Part shown: positions 1 through 12,090 of the stretch, piece after piece
Layout: each line of letters starts with the position of its first letter
How positions within the stretch are numbered: position 1 is the first letter of the stretch
Source of the DNA: Argentina anserina
Lineage: Eukaryota; Streptophyta; Magnoliopsida; Rosales; Rosaceae
NCBI RefSeq assembly: GCF_933775445.1
Contig: NC_065878.1
Location: forward strand, 23,882,395-23,946,394
Length of the DNA: 64,000 nucleotides
Reading direction: 5' to 3'
Notes under the pieces: model-generated
What the model saw: the letters and a program-made list of their open reading frames with translations, nothing else
Databases searched by the model: none
What the model was told of the DNA's origin: nothing
Program-made: the position numbers and the translations under genes

Positions 1-488
1 AAAGATATAATTTTCTCTAATCTACGAAAATACACGCCCGCTCACATACGATATTATTTTACTATGCTTATAGTTAAATACTTCTTATACCCATGATGTT
101 ATTCCACTTAATTGACGGATCTGTCGTACACGTGGCTGCACGGATGCAGTAGAAACAAGGTAAGAGAGAATCGAATGAAGGAAAAAGGAGGAATAATACT
201 TGGATAATCCATTATTGTAGGTGAAGTCCCTTAAAAAAGTCAAAGTCCCACATGGTAATCGGGTAATTTTATAAAATAGAGGGAGATGAGGAATTTCAGG
301 GCAATTTAGTCGCAATTTCACAGGTATTTCATTTGGCAAGTTGGCGTGTAGTGAGCCTTTGGGATTGGGTTAGTTGGGCTCTCTTTGGATTTGTTGGTAT
401 CCCAGTACTCTAGTGTATGAACTTAGAGAACGTCAACTACCCCTCTTTATCCACCCCACTCTCTCTCTCTCTCACTCTCTGAAATATC
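1..488. other. Upstream intergenic/promoter DNA
   Basis: AT-rich DNA in front of the first gene. I see no coding exon. A pyrimidine-rich stretch (CTCTCTCT near 460-480) lies just before the TATA box, which is common in plant core promoters. Confidence 0.5.
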
Positions 489-496
489 TATAAATA
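489..496 (+). promoter_or_regulatory. TATA box of the small Cys-rich protein gene
   Basis: TATAAATA lies just upstream of a pyrimidine/GA-rich leader. Transcription would start about 30 bases downstream, giving a leader with a first non-coding exon up to about 643, where AAGTAAGT offers a donor. Confidence 0.6.
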
Positions 497-564
497 CCTA
501 CCCCCACCCCTCACGTTTTCGTTGTTAGTTTGTTAGGCTTTTTGGGATTTTGAGAGTTAGTTTT

Positions 565-566
<2 letters not shown>

Positions 567-601
<35 letters not shown>
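567..601. repeat. (GA)n microsatellite in a 5' leader
   Basis: About 17 uninterrupted GA units lie inside the predicted 5' untranslated exon of the first gene, between its TATA box and the leader intron. GA/CT tracts in leaders recur in this window (near 43866 and 63391). Confidence 0.9.
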
Positions 602-603
<2 letters not shown>

Positions 604-1245
604 CGGAGTTTGGTGGTGGTGAGCTCGGTTGCGTTGAAGCACAAGTAAGTCGCTCTCGTTCTTCTTCATTTTCTTTTTTCTATAATTTTGCGCGGTTTTT
701 TCTTTGAATTTTGGTTAGTGCAATAGCTTTGTGTATATTTTTAGGAATATATATTACGCAAAAAAGTGCAGTATTGTTGTTCTACGTTCATGCATGTATC
801 AGATCTGATTAAGAAAACTCGTTGTTGCTTCGGATGGTGATTCTTGATGTAAGAATAGCTAGGTATAGAGCTAGTTCGCTCTTTCCGGCGATTCGCCGGA
901 GCATGTTAGGCCGAACCGTTTGGTTTCTGAAGGAAACCGAATTTTTCAGCTACGTGTTTATGTAGGAGCTTCGTGTTTTCGTTTAGAATTAGAGTTTTGT
1001 TGTGTGAGGTAGGAGAATAGGTGTTTTGATTAACGATCCGGAGATAAATGAACAGAAAAAGGTTTGTTAGGTTGTCGAAACGGAAGAGATTGGGGCTTTG
1101 TGGTAATAATATGCGAGAATGTAGTTAATTATATAGAGAATTACGATATGTAGTGCAGAGAATAGTGTGGGATCTGTAGTCTTAGAGGCAAAGACCTCCA
1201 GACTGTGGAAATTGACTTTTTGAGCTGATCGATTTCGCAGTTGCA

Positions 1246-1683
1246 ATGGAGGTCAATGGGAAATCTGTGGTAGCAGGACCTGCTAATGTTATCTTTCTGT
1301 CGACGATTTTGGGCCGGGATGGGCCAATGTCTGTTCATAAGTGTGACTGGAAGTGTCAGAATGAGCATGTCTTTGGGAACATGTATCGCTGCAAGGTGAC
1401 TGGGCTCACTCACATTTGCGACAAGAATTGCAACCAGAGGATTCTTTATGATAACCACAGCTCCCTTTGCCGCGCAAGTGGGAAGGTTTTCCCCCTCACA
1501 CCAGTGGAGGAACAGGCGGTGAGAGGGGTCCGGAGGAAGCTTGAGTCAGAGGCCCCTGCTGCAGACAATTGTTCTTTTAAGCGCAGGCGTGATGCACAGT
1601 TCCATCCTTCCCCTTTCGAGAGATCTTTCACTACCGCCAGTCTGATCTGCAGCAAAGTTGGAGATGGCATGGACTTGAGCTAG
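1246..1683 (+). CDS. Small conserved-looking Cys-rich plant protein, unknown function
   Basis: A single coding exon of 145 residues. The start follows a TTTCGCAG acceptor (about 1240) that would end a leader intron running from about 645, so the 5' leader is split and the ATG is the first codon of note in exon 2. Residues about 28-75 carry a Cys/His cluster (HKCDWKC, then MYRCKVTG, HICDKNC, SSLCR) that looks like a metal-binding knuckle. It is followed by a basic segment (RGVRRK) and a Ser-rich tail. I recognise the pattern as plant-type but cannot name the family or a function. It lies directly upstream of the thaumatin-like gene, so a positional counterpart in Arabidopsis should be looked for next to At5g24620. 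Downstream CAG sites near 2370 and 2490 suggest spliced 3' untranslated exons. Confidence 0.78.
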   Translation: MEVNGKSVVAGPANVIFLSTILGRDGPMSVHKCDWKCQNEHVFGNMYRCKVTGLTHICDKNCNQRILYDNHSSLCRASGKVFPLTPVEEQAVRGVRRKLESEAPAADNCSFKRRRDAQFHPSPFERSFTTASLICSKVGDGMDLS

Positions 1684-3764
1684 AGAAATATAAGATAAAT
1701 AAATGACTCTTATGCTTACCGTAATCTTGTTCCTTTAATATCTTTTCTTATTTACCTTTTATGGAACAAATATTGATGATGAACTTGATGAGTACTCTTT
1801 AAGTGGTGGACCTTATGCGTCCCACCCGCCTGTAGGAACTATCTATATTTGTAGTCCTGTTTACTGCAATTTAACTCTTCCACTAGCTTGACATTGCAAG
1901 AGGGCATGTGAATGGTGGTGGTGGTGGTGGTGGGTGGGGGGTGTTTAACTGCATTCAGTATTTAATGTCTCATCTTCTTAAGTTACTGGTCTGGATTCTG
2001 AGTTTATATTTGGTTGTTGTTTGTATTACTTGTTTCATGATTGGACTTTGACTTGTAATAATCCCATTAATTCTGCCTACCCTACTCCCAATATCTTATT
2101 ACATTTGGTTCTCTTTGTGACGATCATGTTACAAAAGATCATTCGTGATATGTAACTAATTTTCTACATTTGGATGAGTATTTTCATGGATTTTGCATTG
2201 TTATCTGGTGCGATGTTATGCTCTGTTTCTTTTTCCTGTCTAGTTTATTACAGGTTACAGATATGACCAGGTTTTCTGTTTTCATTCTGTTATTTGTTTC
2301 ATTCATCTTATATTTTCTTTTAATTGTTTATTTTGATATATACGGTCTGAATTCACTGTCGCTTGTGCAGGGCTTGAATCATGTGCTGTGAAGGAGTGAT
2401 AAACTATGCTTGTTTATAATGAACATTGTATTATGTGTGAAAAGTTTATAATCTGGCTTCTGATGGATATCTTTTCCTTCTCTCATGCAGGTAATGTATC
2501 ATTGCTTGGAGAACAACGCTTTTATTAGTGATGCTGATGAACCTACCTGACTCTTCTAAGCATACATTGAAGGAATGATTGTAGGATTGCATTTCGATTC
2601 ATGAAGATGTAGTTAGGTCAGTCATGCTGGTTAAATTAGAAGGCTAGTTACATGGAGAGCATATGACCCAACATGGTAACTAATCAATGCCATCTACCTC
2701 TGTCTGTTGTTCCTCTCCATGACTGGCTCTAGGACGATGACTTCAATTTGGCTTGTCCAAGTCTTAAGTGGCACAGAAATGCAGCAAAAGTTGAAGCCAG
2801 ACAGAATGAAAGGACAAGCGTAAAAGCTTATTCTAGACAAAACTGAATGTCTAAACGTGGCGGAAAGCCGTGTTGTGTGAACCACATGGCAGGAAGCTTT
2901 GTTCAGGGGACCATGATTCTTCTGTTACTTTGTCTTGATCCATTCTGTGTTCAATGTAATTGACAGAAATCTTTCAGCACTAATATGCTGTTCATTTTTC
3001 ATCAATAGATATCAGTCAGAAATTTTTGTTTCCAGGTTGCTTTTCGTTTACGTTTGAGTGTGTTATTAGTCTCTAATCAGATATCATAACTTGTTGCAGA
3101 ATATATGTATAAACACTGATATTGACAGTGGATTGCAACTCCTAAATCAGTCACTGTTGATTTCAAGTGCTGGGGGTTGGTGATCAACTCCCTAATAATT
3201 CAAGTCATATATCAAATGATGTCCTTGAATACCTTCTTTCTTACCTAAACCACTAAATTAGCATCACTTACAAATTCATAGAAAACTAGTTGGAGGCCAA
3301 AAATGGAACGAGAAGTTTTTTATAGAAGAATTGTAGAACACTTTTTCCTACAAGTCGACGACAAAATCATCCGACAGTTCTTTTCTTTAACGTCCTTTAA
3401 GTTTATTTATGCGACTGTGATCCTTATGTAGCTGTGATTCTAAGGTTACAAAATATAGGTAACCCAATCGTGATTCTATTGAGATACAGAAACATAGTAT
3501 TAAATTTCCATGTTGCATTTGTGAAAGAAAGGAATTGCTTCTAAAAATAGGCCTTCCAAGGGAAACAAGAATACTAAACCCAAAAAGATCACCTTGCCGC
3601 TTTGGACTTTCGGCACACCAACGTAACCGCCTTGGATTTGTATGCACACAACTCCTTCCCTCATAGATTCTTCAAGATGCAAATTATGCCCACTTATAAA
3701 TATTTCATTTCATGTTATCATTAACTCCTTTACTTCAAATCCAACTCCCACCTGAAACTTTATA
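1684..3764. other. 3' untranslated exons and intergenic DNA
   Basis: No convincing coding exon. It contains a (TGG)n-like run at about 1913-1937. CAG acceptor-like sites near 2370 and 2490 could belong to 3' untranslated exons of the gene at 1246. The last part is the promoter of the thaumatin-like gene, with TATAAATA at about 3695-3702. Confidence 0.5.
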
Positions 3765-4642
3765 ATGGCATCTCAAACTTCCCCGGGCCTCTTTTTCCTC
3801 CTCTTTTCCATTTCCTTCTCTTCAGCTTACTCATCCATATTCTCCATAACAAACAACTGCCCCTACACCATCTGGCCTGGCACATTATCCGGTTCCGGCA
3901 CGCCTCCGCTTCCGACAACCGGGTTTCAGTTGTACTCAGGACAGAGTGCAAGAATTGATTCTGTTCCGGGATGGTCAGGACGTATATGGGCTAGAACAGG
4001 GTGCACATTCAATGAGTTGGGAGTTGGAACATGTCAAACAGGTGACTGTGGAGGAAGGCTACAATGTGATGGCAATGGTGCCAAACCACCTGCTTCACTC
4101 TTTGAAATAACCCTCGGCAAGGGCAATGACAAAGATTTCTATGATGTCAGCATCGTTGATGGATACAATCTGCCTCTTGTTGCCACCCCTCGCGGCGTCT
4201 ATGGTGCTTGTAACGCCACCGGATGCGTCTCTGATATCAACACAGGTAACTAACATTGATGTGCCTTTACCTGAGTTCTACATACAAGATAGCTAGTTTA
4301 CTTGGTCGGCAAACTAACTGCTTAAGTTTTTGAAATGAAACAGGTTGTCCGAAAGAGCTTCAGGTGGTGGGAGGTGAAAGTGAAGGGAATGTGATTGGAT
4401 GCAAGAGTGCCTGCGATGTGTTCGGTTTGGATCAGTATTGCTGCAGCGGGCAGTTTGCTAATCCAACTACATGCCGGCCCTCCACTTATTCAACCATTTT
4501 CAAGCGAGCTTGTCCAAGTGCTTACAGTTATGCTTTTGATGATGGCACAAGCACTTTTACATGCAAGGCCTTTGAATATGCCATTGTTTTCTGTCCTAAC
4601 AGCAACGGGTACACTTTTATTTTCCCCACTTCGTGTAGCTGA
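3765..4642 (+). CDS. Thaumatin-like protein (PR-5 family)
   Basis: Two exons, 3765-4245 and 4344-4642, joined in phase 1 through a Gly codon (Asn-Thr-Gly-Cys-Pro), give 259 residues. A hydrophobic signal peptide (about residues 1-22) precedes the mature domain, whose N-terminal half has the thaumatin signature [16 protein letters not shown]. The acidic-cleft residues are visible in FEITLG and [12 protein letters not shown] count 16 cysteines at the places expected for eight disulfides, plus a 17th in a short tail after the usual last Cys (FCPNSNG), ending PTSCS. Secreted or apoplastic thaumatin-like proteins are linked to pathogen and stress responses, and some bind or hydrolyse beta-glucans. 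Enzymatic activity cannot be judged here. A single short intron is common in one plant subclass. BIN4 follows in convergent orientation. Confidence 0.95.
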
Positions 4643-5228
4643 TGATCACCATGGACTCAAATTTTGTCTTTGAAATGAAAACAATTTTGGATGTAGGCCA
4701 AGTGAACCGAATAGCACGTTGGCACCTCCAAGATTTCAAGTGCCTGGTACTGGGAAGGTTGTGCAGGTGGCTTCCTCCTCAGACATGCTTTTACCAATTC
4801 CGCCGCTAATCTTTCTTCTCATCCTGAACATACTGTTTTGAGTCTTGAGAAGCAATACTGCTATTTGTCAACAAGAACCCCCACATGTTCCTCTGACAGG
4901 AAAATACTTGCGTGATTGAATCAAGTGCAAGGGAACATAAACATCAATTGACAAAGAACTGAATTTTATTTTAGAAGAAAAATAGTGATACAAATATTTG
5001 ATGAAAGCAGGAACACTATGGTTCACTGTAAAGTGGCCGATTTCTGGACTCTACTAAAATGTAAAGTGATTCCAGGCAATGCAGATGAATGTTATTTACT
5101 CGGTCGTATTAGCCAACCTACAATACAAACTTGTATCTAACCAGGAACAATTGCCTCGATATGTCAAGACTTTCACTAAATACTCGAACAACTAATCCTA
5201 CTGCCGTACAAGATAAACAAAAGCTGTA
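4643..5228. other. Convergent 3' region between TLP and BIN4
   Basis: No ORF of interest. This should hold the 3' untranslated regions of the thaumatin-like gene (+) and BIN4 (-), which end tail to tail about 590 bp apart. Confidence 0.5.
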
Positions 5229-8200
5229 TCAGTTTTTGCTCTTGGGCTTCTTGGAAACTTGAGTTTTCTTCCTTGCTTTCTTTGGTGGCTGTGGCTTCCC
5301 TCCTGCAGGTTTATCTCTCTTCTTTACAATCTTCTGTATACAGAAGGAAGCAGGCCTCATGAATTCATCATAGAAAAAGAGAGAGAAAACAATACTGAAA
5401 TAAATAAATCTCATGGTTGAGGAACATACTGATGCTTTTTGAGCTTTCCCTTGGGTTGTCCCATTGGTTTGTTCTTCCGTATCATCATTCTTATCAGCTT
5501 GATGTGGAGGAGCTGTTTTAGGAACTTTGTCGGCCTCATCTTCCGAATCAAATAAGAAACCCTCTAAGGTTCCTACTCATTCCAAATAATAACGTTCAGG
5601 ATATATGTTCAGTCTCAAAAATCATCAATAAAATTAACCACATTAAAAGTAGAATATACAAGTCCCAACCTTCAACCATTGTTTCAGCTTCATATGTTTC
5701 TGGTTTCAGCTGAATGAAATCATTCATGATAGCTTCTATCTGTTCAGTAATAAACAATTTAGAGTACAATTTAGATGCTTGATAAAGTTCCCATCATGAC
5801 TACTATCATAAAAATAACATAATGGTTAACCAACCTTTGCCTCGGACGGACCAAAGCTAACCTGAAAAAGAGTTAGGTCGTGTCATGTCACAGTGATATA
5901 AATCATATAATGTTTTGCCTGAAGTTAGAATGACTTCATGGAGTAAATGATGAGCAAGAACTTTAACCTCCACAAAGCGCGAATAAATAAATAAAGGACT
6001 GATACACAATGTTAAAACTAAATGGAGACAAACAACTTACAACACAAAATGTCCTGGAAGGAACAATCGTTGTTTTGTAAACAGTTCCTGTAAGGTCAAC
6101 AAAAAGTAAACCAGTCAGATGGAAAAAGCTTATACAGAAATATGTTGATCAATAAGTTATACAAACAAAGCTAATAACAACCAGCTCTGTAAGACCAAAA
6201 ATAGAGGAGAGATATGAAAGAAGTAGAAAAGGACACCAATATTCGAAAGTCAAACTATTTCTTTTCTCATCAATTAACAATTCCATCATCAGTTCTTGGT
6301 TTAAGGCAACATTGCACACTTGTGAAACCTTAAGGAAACATCGCCTCTAATATAAAGAGACGATCGAATAGTAAATTATAGGCATATGATGGATCATCAA
6401 AAGTTAATATTAATGCAAGAAGCAGGTGAGTCAGAAAGTAGCATACCTTTTAAATCTAAGCACATCTCACTATTCCCAGATCTGGATTCTGAAACTATTA
6501 CCCGTCCTACAGCACCCATATCACCACTCAAATCTATGGAGTCCTTTTCACACTCAACAAGTGCCTGCAAAGACAAGGAGCATTTAGCTAATCACAGCTC
6601 CCCCTTTTGTTCTATCAGAGAGAAAAGAAAACACACTGCACCAGATTTACACAGTAATGAGACATGAAATAATTATATTCTATTTTTGTAAAGTACTTAG
6701 ACTATGAGGCAGCAAACAGCAGATGTCAGGTTATTTTAGGTAATAATCTTAACATCTCATAGCTCACTTGTTTGTTTAACTTTATCATAAACTTATAGAA
6801 GGAACAATAACTTGCCAACTATTGAGTACCCGGCAACATATTAACAGTGGCTATTACTCATTCAGAGAGACTTTGGATAAGTTTCAAGTGAAGGAACACA
6901 GTAACAACAGCCTATAATCAATATATTCATTGCTCCACCTTTGTACGCTGGACTTTCTCAGAGAGCACCAACGGCAATGTTGAGGAGGATACCTGTAATT
7001 TACATATAAGTTAATCAACTCATTTGCACTAGATTATGTAGGCAAATTTTAATGCTTCTATAAAGTATTCTTACACGTGGTTCAATCTGCTTGTCTGAAG
7101 CTTCTTTCTCTGGCACATCCGCATCGCCACTAATTCCTGCAGCACTATCAGATTATAAACTGTAAAAAATTATGAAAGAAAAAACAATGTAAAAGAAGTG
7201 AACTTTCAGATAATGGGGATCTCTTATCTGTTGTGTGAAGGTATTTGTTTAAGTTCTCTTGAACTTTATTACTGGTTTCATTCCTACAAAACTTGTGTAT
7301 CTACACTTTATAAGTTTTCATTCCTTAACTATACCTTCTTCGTTGTCAATCTTTTTCTTATCTTTCTTCAGTGTTTGGCCTTTACTTTTGGGACTTTTCT
7401 TTGAAGGTTTTCCTTTTGTAGCCTGTTTAGATGGAGACTCTTCACTGCTGCCCATGAGAGCATCCTCACTGTTATCTCCAGATTGCAGTTGAGACATTTT
7501 AAGGTCAGATGATTCTCCACCATGGATACCATCCTCTCTGGGAGGACTGTTACCAGGATCAGAATCTGATGACAACGCCAAAACTGTTTCATTCAGTTCC
7601 TGTCAAATATAATAGTTATTGTCATTAACATCAGTAATGAAGTATAAAATACTGACAAATTCCATACTGCCAGTACTTTTTAAACAAATGATGATCAGTT
7701 TTATTGCTAAATCATATGGTTATAGACACTAAAAATGATAGCATGATATTGAAATGATGATCCAAATTGTCAACTATAAGGAATACAACGCATAATCAAC
7801 CAGAAGGTACAAACAAAAGGAGTCTGATAATGCTTACCTGAGGCTCTGAAGGCTTCTCAATAACGGCCCTTGTTTTACCTTCTCTTTTCTTGGATCCATC
7901 TGACTTCTTCTTCTTCTGGGGTACATGTTCTTCTACATTTTCCCCTTTCTTCGGCGACTTGCCTTTCAGTTTCTTATCAGATGGAGACCCAACACTTTTC
8001 CCAATAAATTTCCCTATAACTTCATCATCATCATCATCATCAACTTCCATTGATTTAGCCGGAGATAATTCTCGGCCATCACTGTTATCCTTCACTGAAT
8101 GTTCTTCCTTAAGTGAACTCTCAGAAGCTGAGGATATGGACAGTACTGACTCGGTTGTTGGTACCTAAAAAAACACAAAGTAAGCAAACCCTTACACACT

Positions 8201-8394
8201 TGGCATCCAAAATAACTCTACAGACATTTAACCAAAGTACCAAACTACATATATATTACAACCCGATAAAAATGCCTAATCAGAAACCAGTGATATACTC
8301 CATCAATCAAAGTATGCAACTTTGAACCCAAAATAGACAAATGAATGAGTACCTGAAAAGTGCGCAGCCAATCTGGAGAACCCTCCCTGCTCAT
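5229..8394 (-). CDS. BIN4: BIN4/MIDGET, DNA topoisomerase VI-associated protein
   Basis: Eleven coding exons on the minus strand, all phase-consistent: 8394-8353, 8164-7838, 7599-7335, 7136-7075, 6992-6939, 6564-6447, 6087-6041, 5861-5835, 5739-5670, 5572-5430, 5333-5229; 419 residues. The N-terminus reads MSREGSPDWLRTFQ, typical of BIN4. A long disordered charged region follows, with Ser/Asp runs, a hexa-Asp tract and Lys-rich stretches. Then comes the conserved core (LPLVLSEKVQRTK, DSIDLSGDMGAVGRV, TVYKTTIVPSRTF) and a very basic C-terminus. In Arabidopsis BIN4 is a DNA-binding partner of the plant topo VI complex, needed for endoreduplication and cell expansion. An additional leader intron (about 8632 to 8466) is suggested by a GTAACT donor and an AG acceptor. 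The 5' leader probably begins near 8700-8800. Confidence 0.93.
8022..8043. repeat. Coding (ATC/GAT)n microsatellite in BIN4
   Basis: A run of CAT/ATC trinucleotides in BIN4 exon 2 encodes six consecutive Asp residues. Its length can be expected to vary between alleles without breaking the frame. Confidence 0.85.
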
Positions 8395-8799
8395 CCCAGC
8401 TGCTTCAAGTACTAAACTTTGATTCCAAAACCAAAACCCAGAATCGTCTTTGTCCTTCCCGCACCTTCAATCATAATAAAGTCTCAATCTTTCAATGCAA
8501 TTCACAACAATATCATCATGCAGGTGAAATTTGGCTATGCCCAGAAGGTGTTTGTGAAAATGCCGAGTGCAAATTAGAGATAAAAAAACGGATCTGAAAT
8601 TGAAATGCAGTGAATTTAAGTAGGGAAAGTTACCGGAACGATGCGAAAGGCTCCTGCTTTGCTTGATTTTCTGGCACTCAAAATGTGGGTTTTGCGCCCA
8701 ACCAAGAATTGACTGACTATTTCGCCCGCGAAATAAATCTAAAAAACGCGGGACTTTGTTATAAGGTTTACACTTTTCTGGTATTTTTGGCTTTGCTCT

Positions 8800-9593
8800 A
8801 TTTGTCACTATTTCCTAAACCTTCTTGATTCATTTAATTGATGTGATTTCACATTTGCGATGGTAAAGGTTACGGGGTATTTAGTGGTTTTATTATCTCC
8901 AACCTTTAAGTTCAATCTAAGCGATCAGACAACTTAATGAGTGACAAGAACTTCACGTTGAATGTTCCACAATTTCGTAAAAAATCATATTAGGTTATTT
9001 AAGCTAATTTATAGCCTTATTCACTAAAAGGATTAGTGCGAAATCACAACCGCCATATAGTTAAATTTTCATTGCACATTCCATTCTTTTTACTTTGTAG
9101 AGTAATAAATTTGTGTATAGTATCATTTTAGATCACAAATTATGGTATTTCGATAGTGGACATAAATTCTCCGCTTGTTTCCCTATCTATAAGTGATTGA
9201 AGTCGCACCTCCCATCTAAATTCGATCAAAACACACAATACACACAAAACCATCACTTAAATCCCTTTTTGGAAATCATAAAAAAAAATCTCCCTTAATT
9301 TGGAAATGAATATAAATGAAATTAAATTTAGATTTTTTTTTTGGTAATGAAAAAAAAAATCTAATTTTAGATACTGCAAGTGGCAACTAAATATGTAAGA
9401 GCATACTAACCCTCCGGAGGGGTTGCCCGCAAGTCACTGTAGAGAACTCGAGGGCTGAATTTACAGCTCCTTACATATATGAAATAAAACAAGAACAGCC
9501 CTCGTTATCCATACCCGCCCTACTATTTATATACACTCTCTAGTCTCTACTACAAAACCAAAGCCCCAAAATTTGATCAGAGGTCAAGAAACA
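8800..9593. other. Divergent promoter region, BIN4 / HP30
   Basis: An AT-rich spacer between head-to-head genes. It has a small A/T hairpin (about 9322-9375) and an imperfect GC-rich palindrome centred near 9416 (CCCTCCGGAGGGG). For HP30, TATTTATATA at about 9524-9533 lies some 60 bp before the ATG. Confidence 0.5.
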
Positions 9594-12090
9594 ATGGAGC
9601 AAGGAAATCGAGGCACCATGGTGACCATGCTCCCCAGTCAGACCCAAAACCCATTAGAGCAGTTGCAGGCTCGCTTCAAGCACCTCGAGACCGGCTTCCG
9701 CGCCTGGCTCTCCAAGCAGTCCGCCCCTGTCGAAGCCGCCATCGTCACCCTCACCAGCGGCGCTCAGGGCGCTGCCGTCGGCGGCCTCATGGGTACTCTC
9801 ACCGGCGATATCTCCGCCTCTATCCCAACTCCTCCGCCTCAGGCCGGTGGGCTCAACCCCCAGGCCATGGCCTCCTTCAAGCAAGCTCAGGTCTTTTGTC
9901 TCTTTCTGATCTCTGTTTTGTCATATTTGAAGTTCAATTTGGGAACTGTGATTGGAAATTAGGGATTTGGGGAGGTAAAGGTTGTTAATTTGGTGACCTA
10001 GTTGGTTGGAATTTTGTGTTGGGGGTATGTTTATGAGTTGGTTGGATAGTTGGAATTGTGTTGAGATGTAAAATGGTGGTTTGCATTTGTAGGCTCTGGC
10101 TGGAGGTCCATGGGCGCAAGCTCGGAACTTTGCTGTGATGACTGGTGCCAATGCTGGGATATCTTGTGTTATGAAGAGACTGAGAGGGAAGGAGGATGTC
10201 GAGGGGAGGTGAGCTCTTTGTTGTTTTTCTTTGGTTGTTACTTTTATGACATGGCGGATGAATTCGGTTTAGGGTTTTGTGAATGTTACTGTGGTTTTCA
10301 TTGTCTGATTGTGTTTGGTGAGGTAGTTTGGATGAGGTGTTGTTGCTAATGATGCAAGCTGAATGGTTGAGTACAATGGTTATCTGTTTGTTGGTGGAAA
10401 CTGTTTCTAGCAAGACTTAGGTGTGTGTGTTTTGGGAGTCCTTGTGACTCTGTCAGATATTCAGTAAGATATTTGGAGTGTTTCGGTTGAAGCAGTCTCT
10501 GCCTCTGGTTCTCTGGTTTTCTGTGCATGTGTAGATGGAAAGCAAATTTGTCGCCCACTCCTATCATGCCCACCACCCTAAATAAATGCCAAGTGCCCTT
10601 TTTCTCACAAATTTATAACTATAGAGTATGATAGGGGTGGGCGACAAATTTTTTTCCGTTGTAGCTTGATGCTAAAGAGCTTTTCATTATTGTCTGAATG
10701 TTGAAATGTGGACATTATCTCCGTACCGTTTTTGTTATAACATTCTCCTCATTTTCACAATCCACATGTTCTCCAGATCTTTGGGGAAAGAAACAGACTA
10801 CAAGATTCGATCCTAATGAATGAATTCTCAGATAGAATTATTTAGCGAGTAGTGATCTGGTTAATATGGTGTGGGCTAGTTCTGATTTATGGGCTTTTCG
10901 CCTAGTCTTAGTGTGCCATCAGTCCCAAGGATTTCATTCTTCCCTCCACAGCTTGTTTTTTCTATGCTATTAGGAGGTGTTCGATATTTTTGCCTTCTTC
11001 CCCTTTCTCTTCCCTTGAAAAAATGTGTCTTCGTTGATCTATTCAATTATCATTTCTTCTTTTGATTGTTACTGCAATGTATGTGTTACAATTTTATCTT
11101 AAATTGTTGGTCTTGATTTTTGGCTACATGTTTCACCCTCGTATGCTGCAGCATGGTGGCTGCTTTTGGTTCAGGAGCCCTATTTTCATTGGTGAGTGGT
11201 TTTGGTGGCCCCAATCAAGCACAGAATGCACTTACATCTGGACTTTTCTTTGCACTTGTCCAAGGCGGACTTTTCAAGGTGAGCATTACGTATCTTTATC
11301 GTTTTAATCTTTGCTAAAAATTAATGTGTGCTTATTTAGTGTCCTTGGCCACACATAAGTGACATAACTGATGTTTGAACTTAAGCTTGTGGACACAAAA
11401 AATGCAAACATGTTATTCTTTAGACGAGACTGCTGTAGTATAGAACTACATAACATCAGATATCACTGAATCATAAGTGGTTTTGTGATGTTAGTGTAAT
11501 AGTAGTAATGAGACATGTCGTAGGTACTACTGTACTAGGTAGTACTTATATGCATGAGGTATTAGGGGCTCTAAGTTTGAAATGTATTGTATTGTGAGCT
11601 AGCTTTATAATACCTTTTGATATTGTTATACAGTTGGGGCAAAAGTTTTCCAAAGGACAATCTGTAGATAAAGATATCTACTATTCTAAAACAAGAAGCA
11701 TGTTGAGTAACCTTGGCCTCAATCATTATGAGAAGAATTTCAAGAAAGGCTTGCTAACAGACTACACTTTGCCTCTGCTGAATGATAGGTAAGTAGCAGG
11801 ATTTTCAACTTCTTTATCGCTCATAAGTCATTCACTTATGCCGTTTATCGATAAACCATGTCACTTGTATATGCTTGTACTTAGTTTCCTATGTGCTCTC
11901 TTTTTTCAGTGCTCTTAAGGAGGTGAAAATCCCTCCCGGACCAAGGCTTCTCATTCTTGATCACATTAAGAGGTCTGACTCATGCTCCATATATAATAGT
12001 GTTGCCTCTTGGGACTTGTACCTATCTCACATTTGACAAATATCTTGTTTCAGGGATCCGGCATTTCAGGAGAGGCGGAAACAAAAGTAG
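9594..12090 (+). CDS. HP30: HP30-type Tim17/Tim22/Tim23 family protein with SAM domain
   Basis: Six exons with consistent phases: 9594-9890, 10093-10208, 11152-11278, 11634-11788, 11910-11972, 12054-12090; 264 residues. I chose the ATG at 9594 because the frame upstream has only a non-ATG codon. A hydrophilic N-terminus is followed by a Gly/Ala-rich Tim17/22/23-type membrane region (about residues 50-155) with small-residue helices such as GAQGAAVGGLMG and GALFSLVSG. The C-terminal part (about 175-250) reads like a SAM domain (SMLSNLGLNHYEKNFKK through PGPRLLILDHIKR). The Arabidopsis relatives HP30 and HP30-2 are inner-envelope proteins of chloroplasts (also reported in mitochondria) that import proteins lacking a cleavable transit peptide. 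No cleavable presequence is obvious here. Intron 2 carries a small MITE. Confidence 0.93.
10535..10659. mobile_element. 125-bp MITE in HP30 intron 2
   Basis: Near-perfect terminal inverted repeats of about 35 bp. The left end starts ATGGAAAGCAAATTTGTCG and the right end, read inverted, starts ACGGAAAAAAATTTGTCG; both continue into CCCAC(T/C)CCTATCAT. The element is bracketed by TGTAG on each side (10530-10534 and 10660-10664), a probable 5-bp target duplication. It encodes nothing. Non-autonomous class II element is the best reading; the superfamily is not assigned. Confidence 0.62.

Noticed and set aside
9322..9375. A/T-rich hairpin in front of HP30
   Set aside because: Made of a T-run and an A-run with a few shared bases; low complexity explains it.
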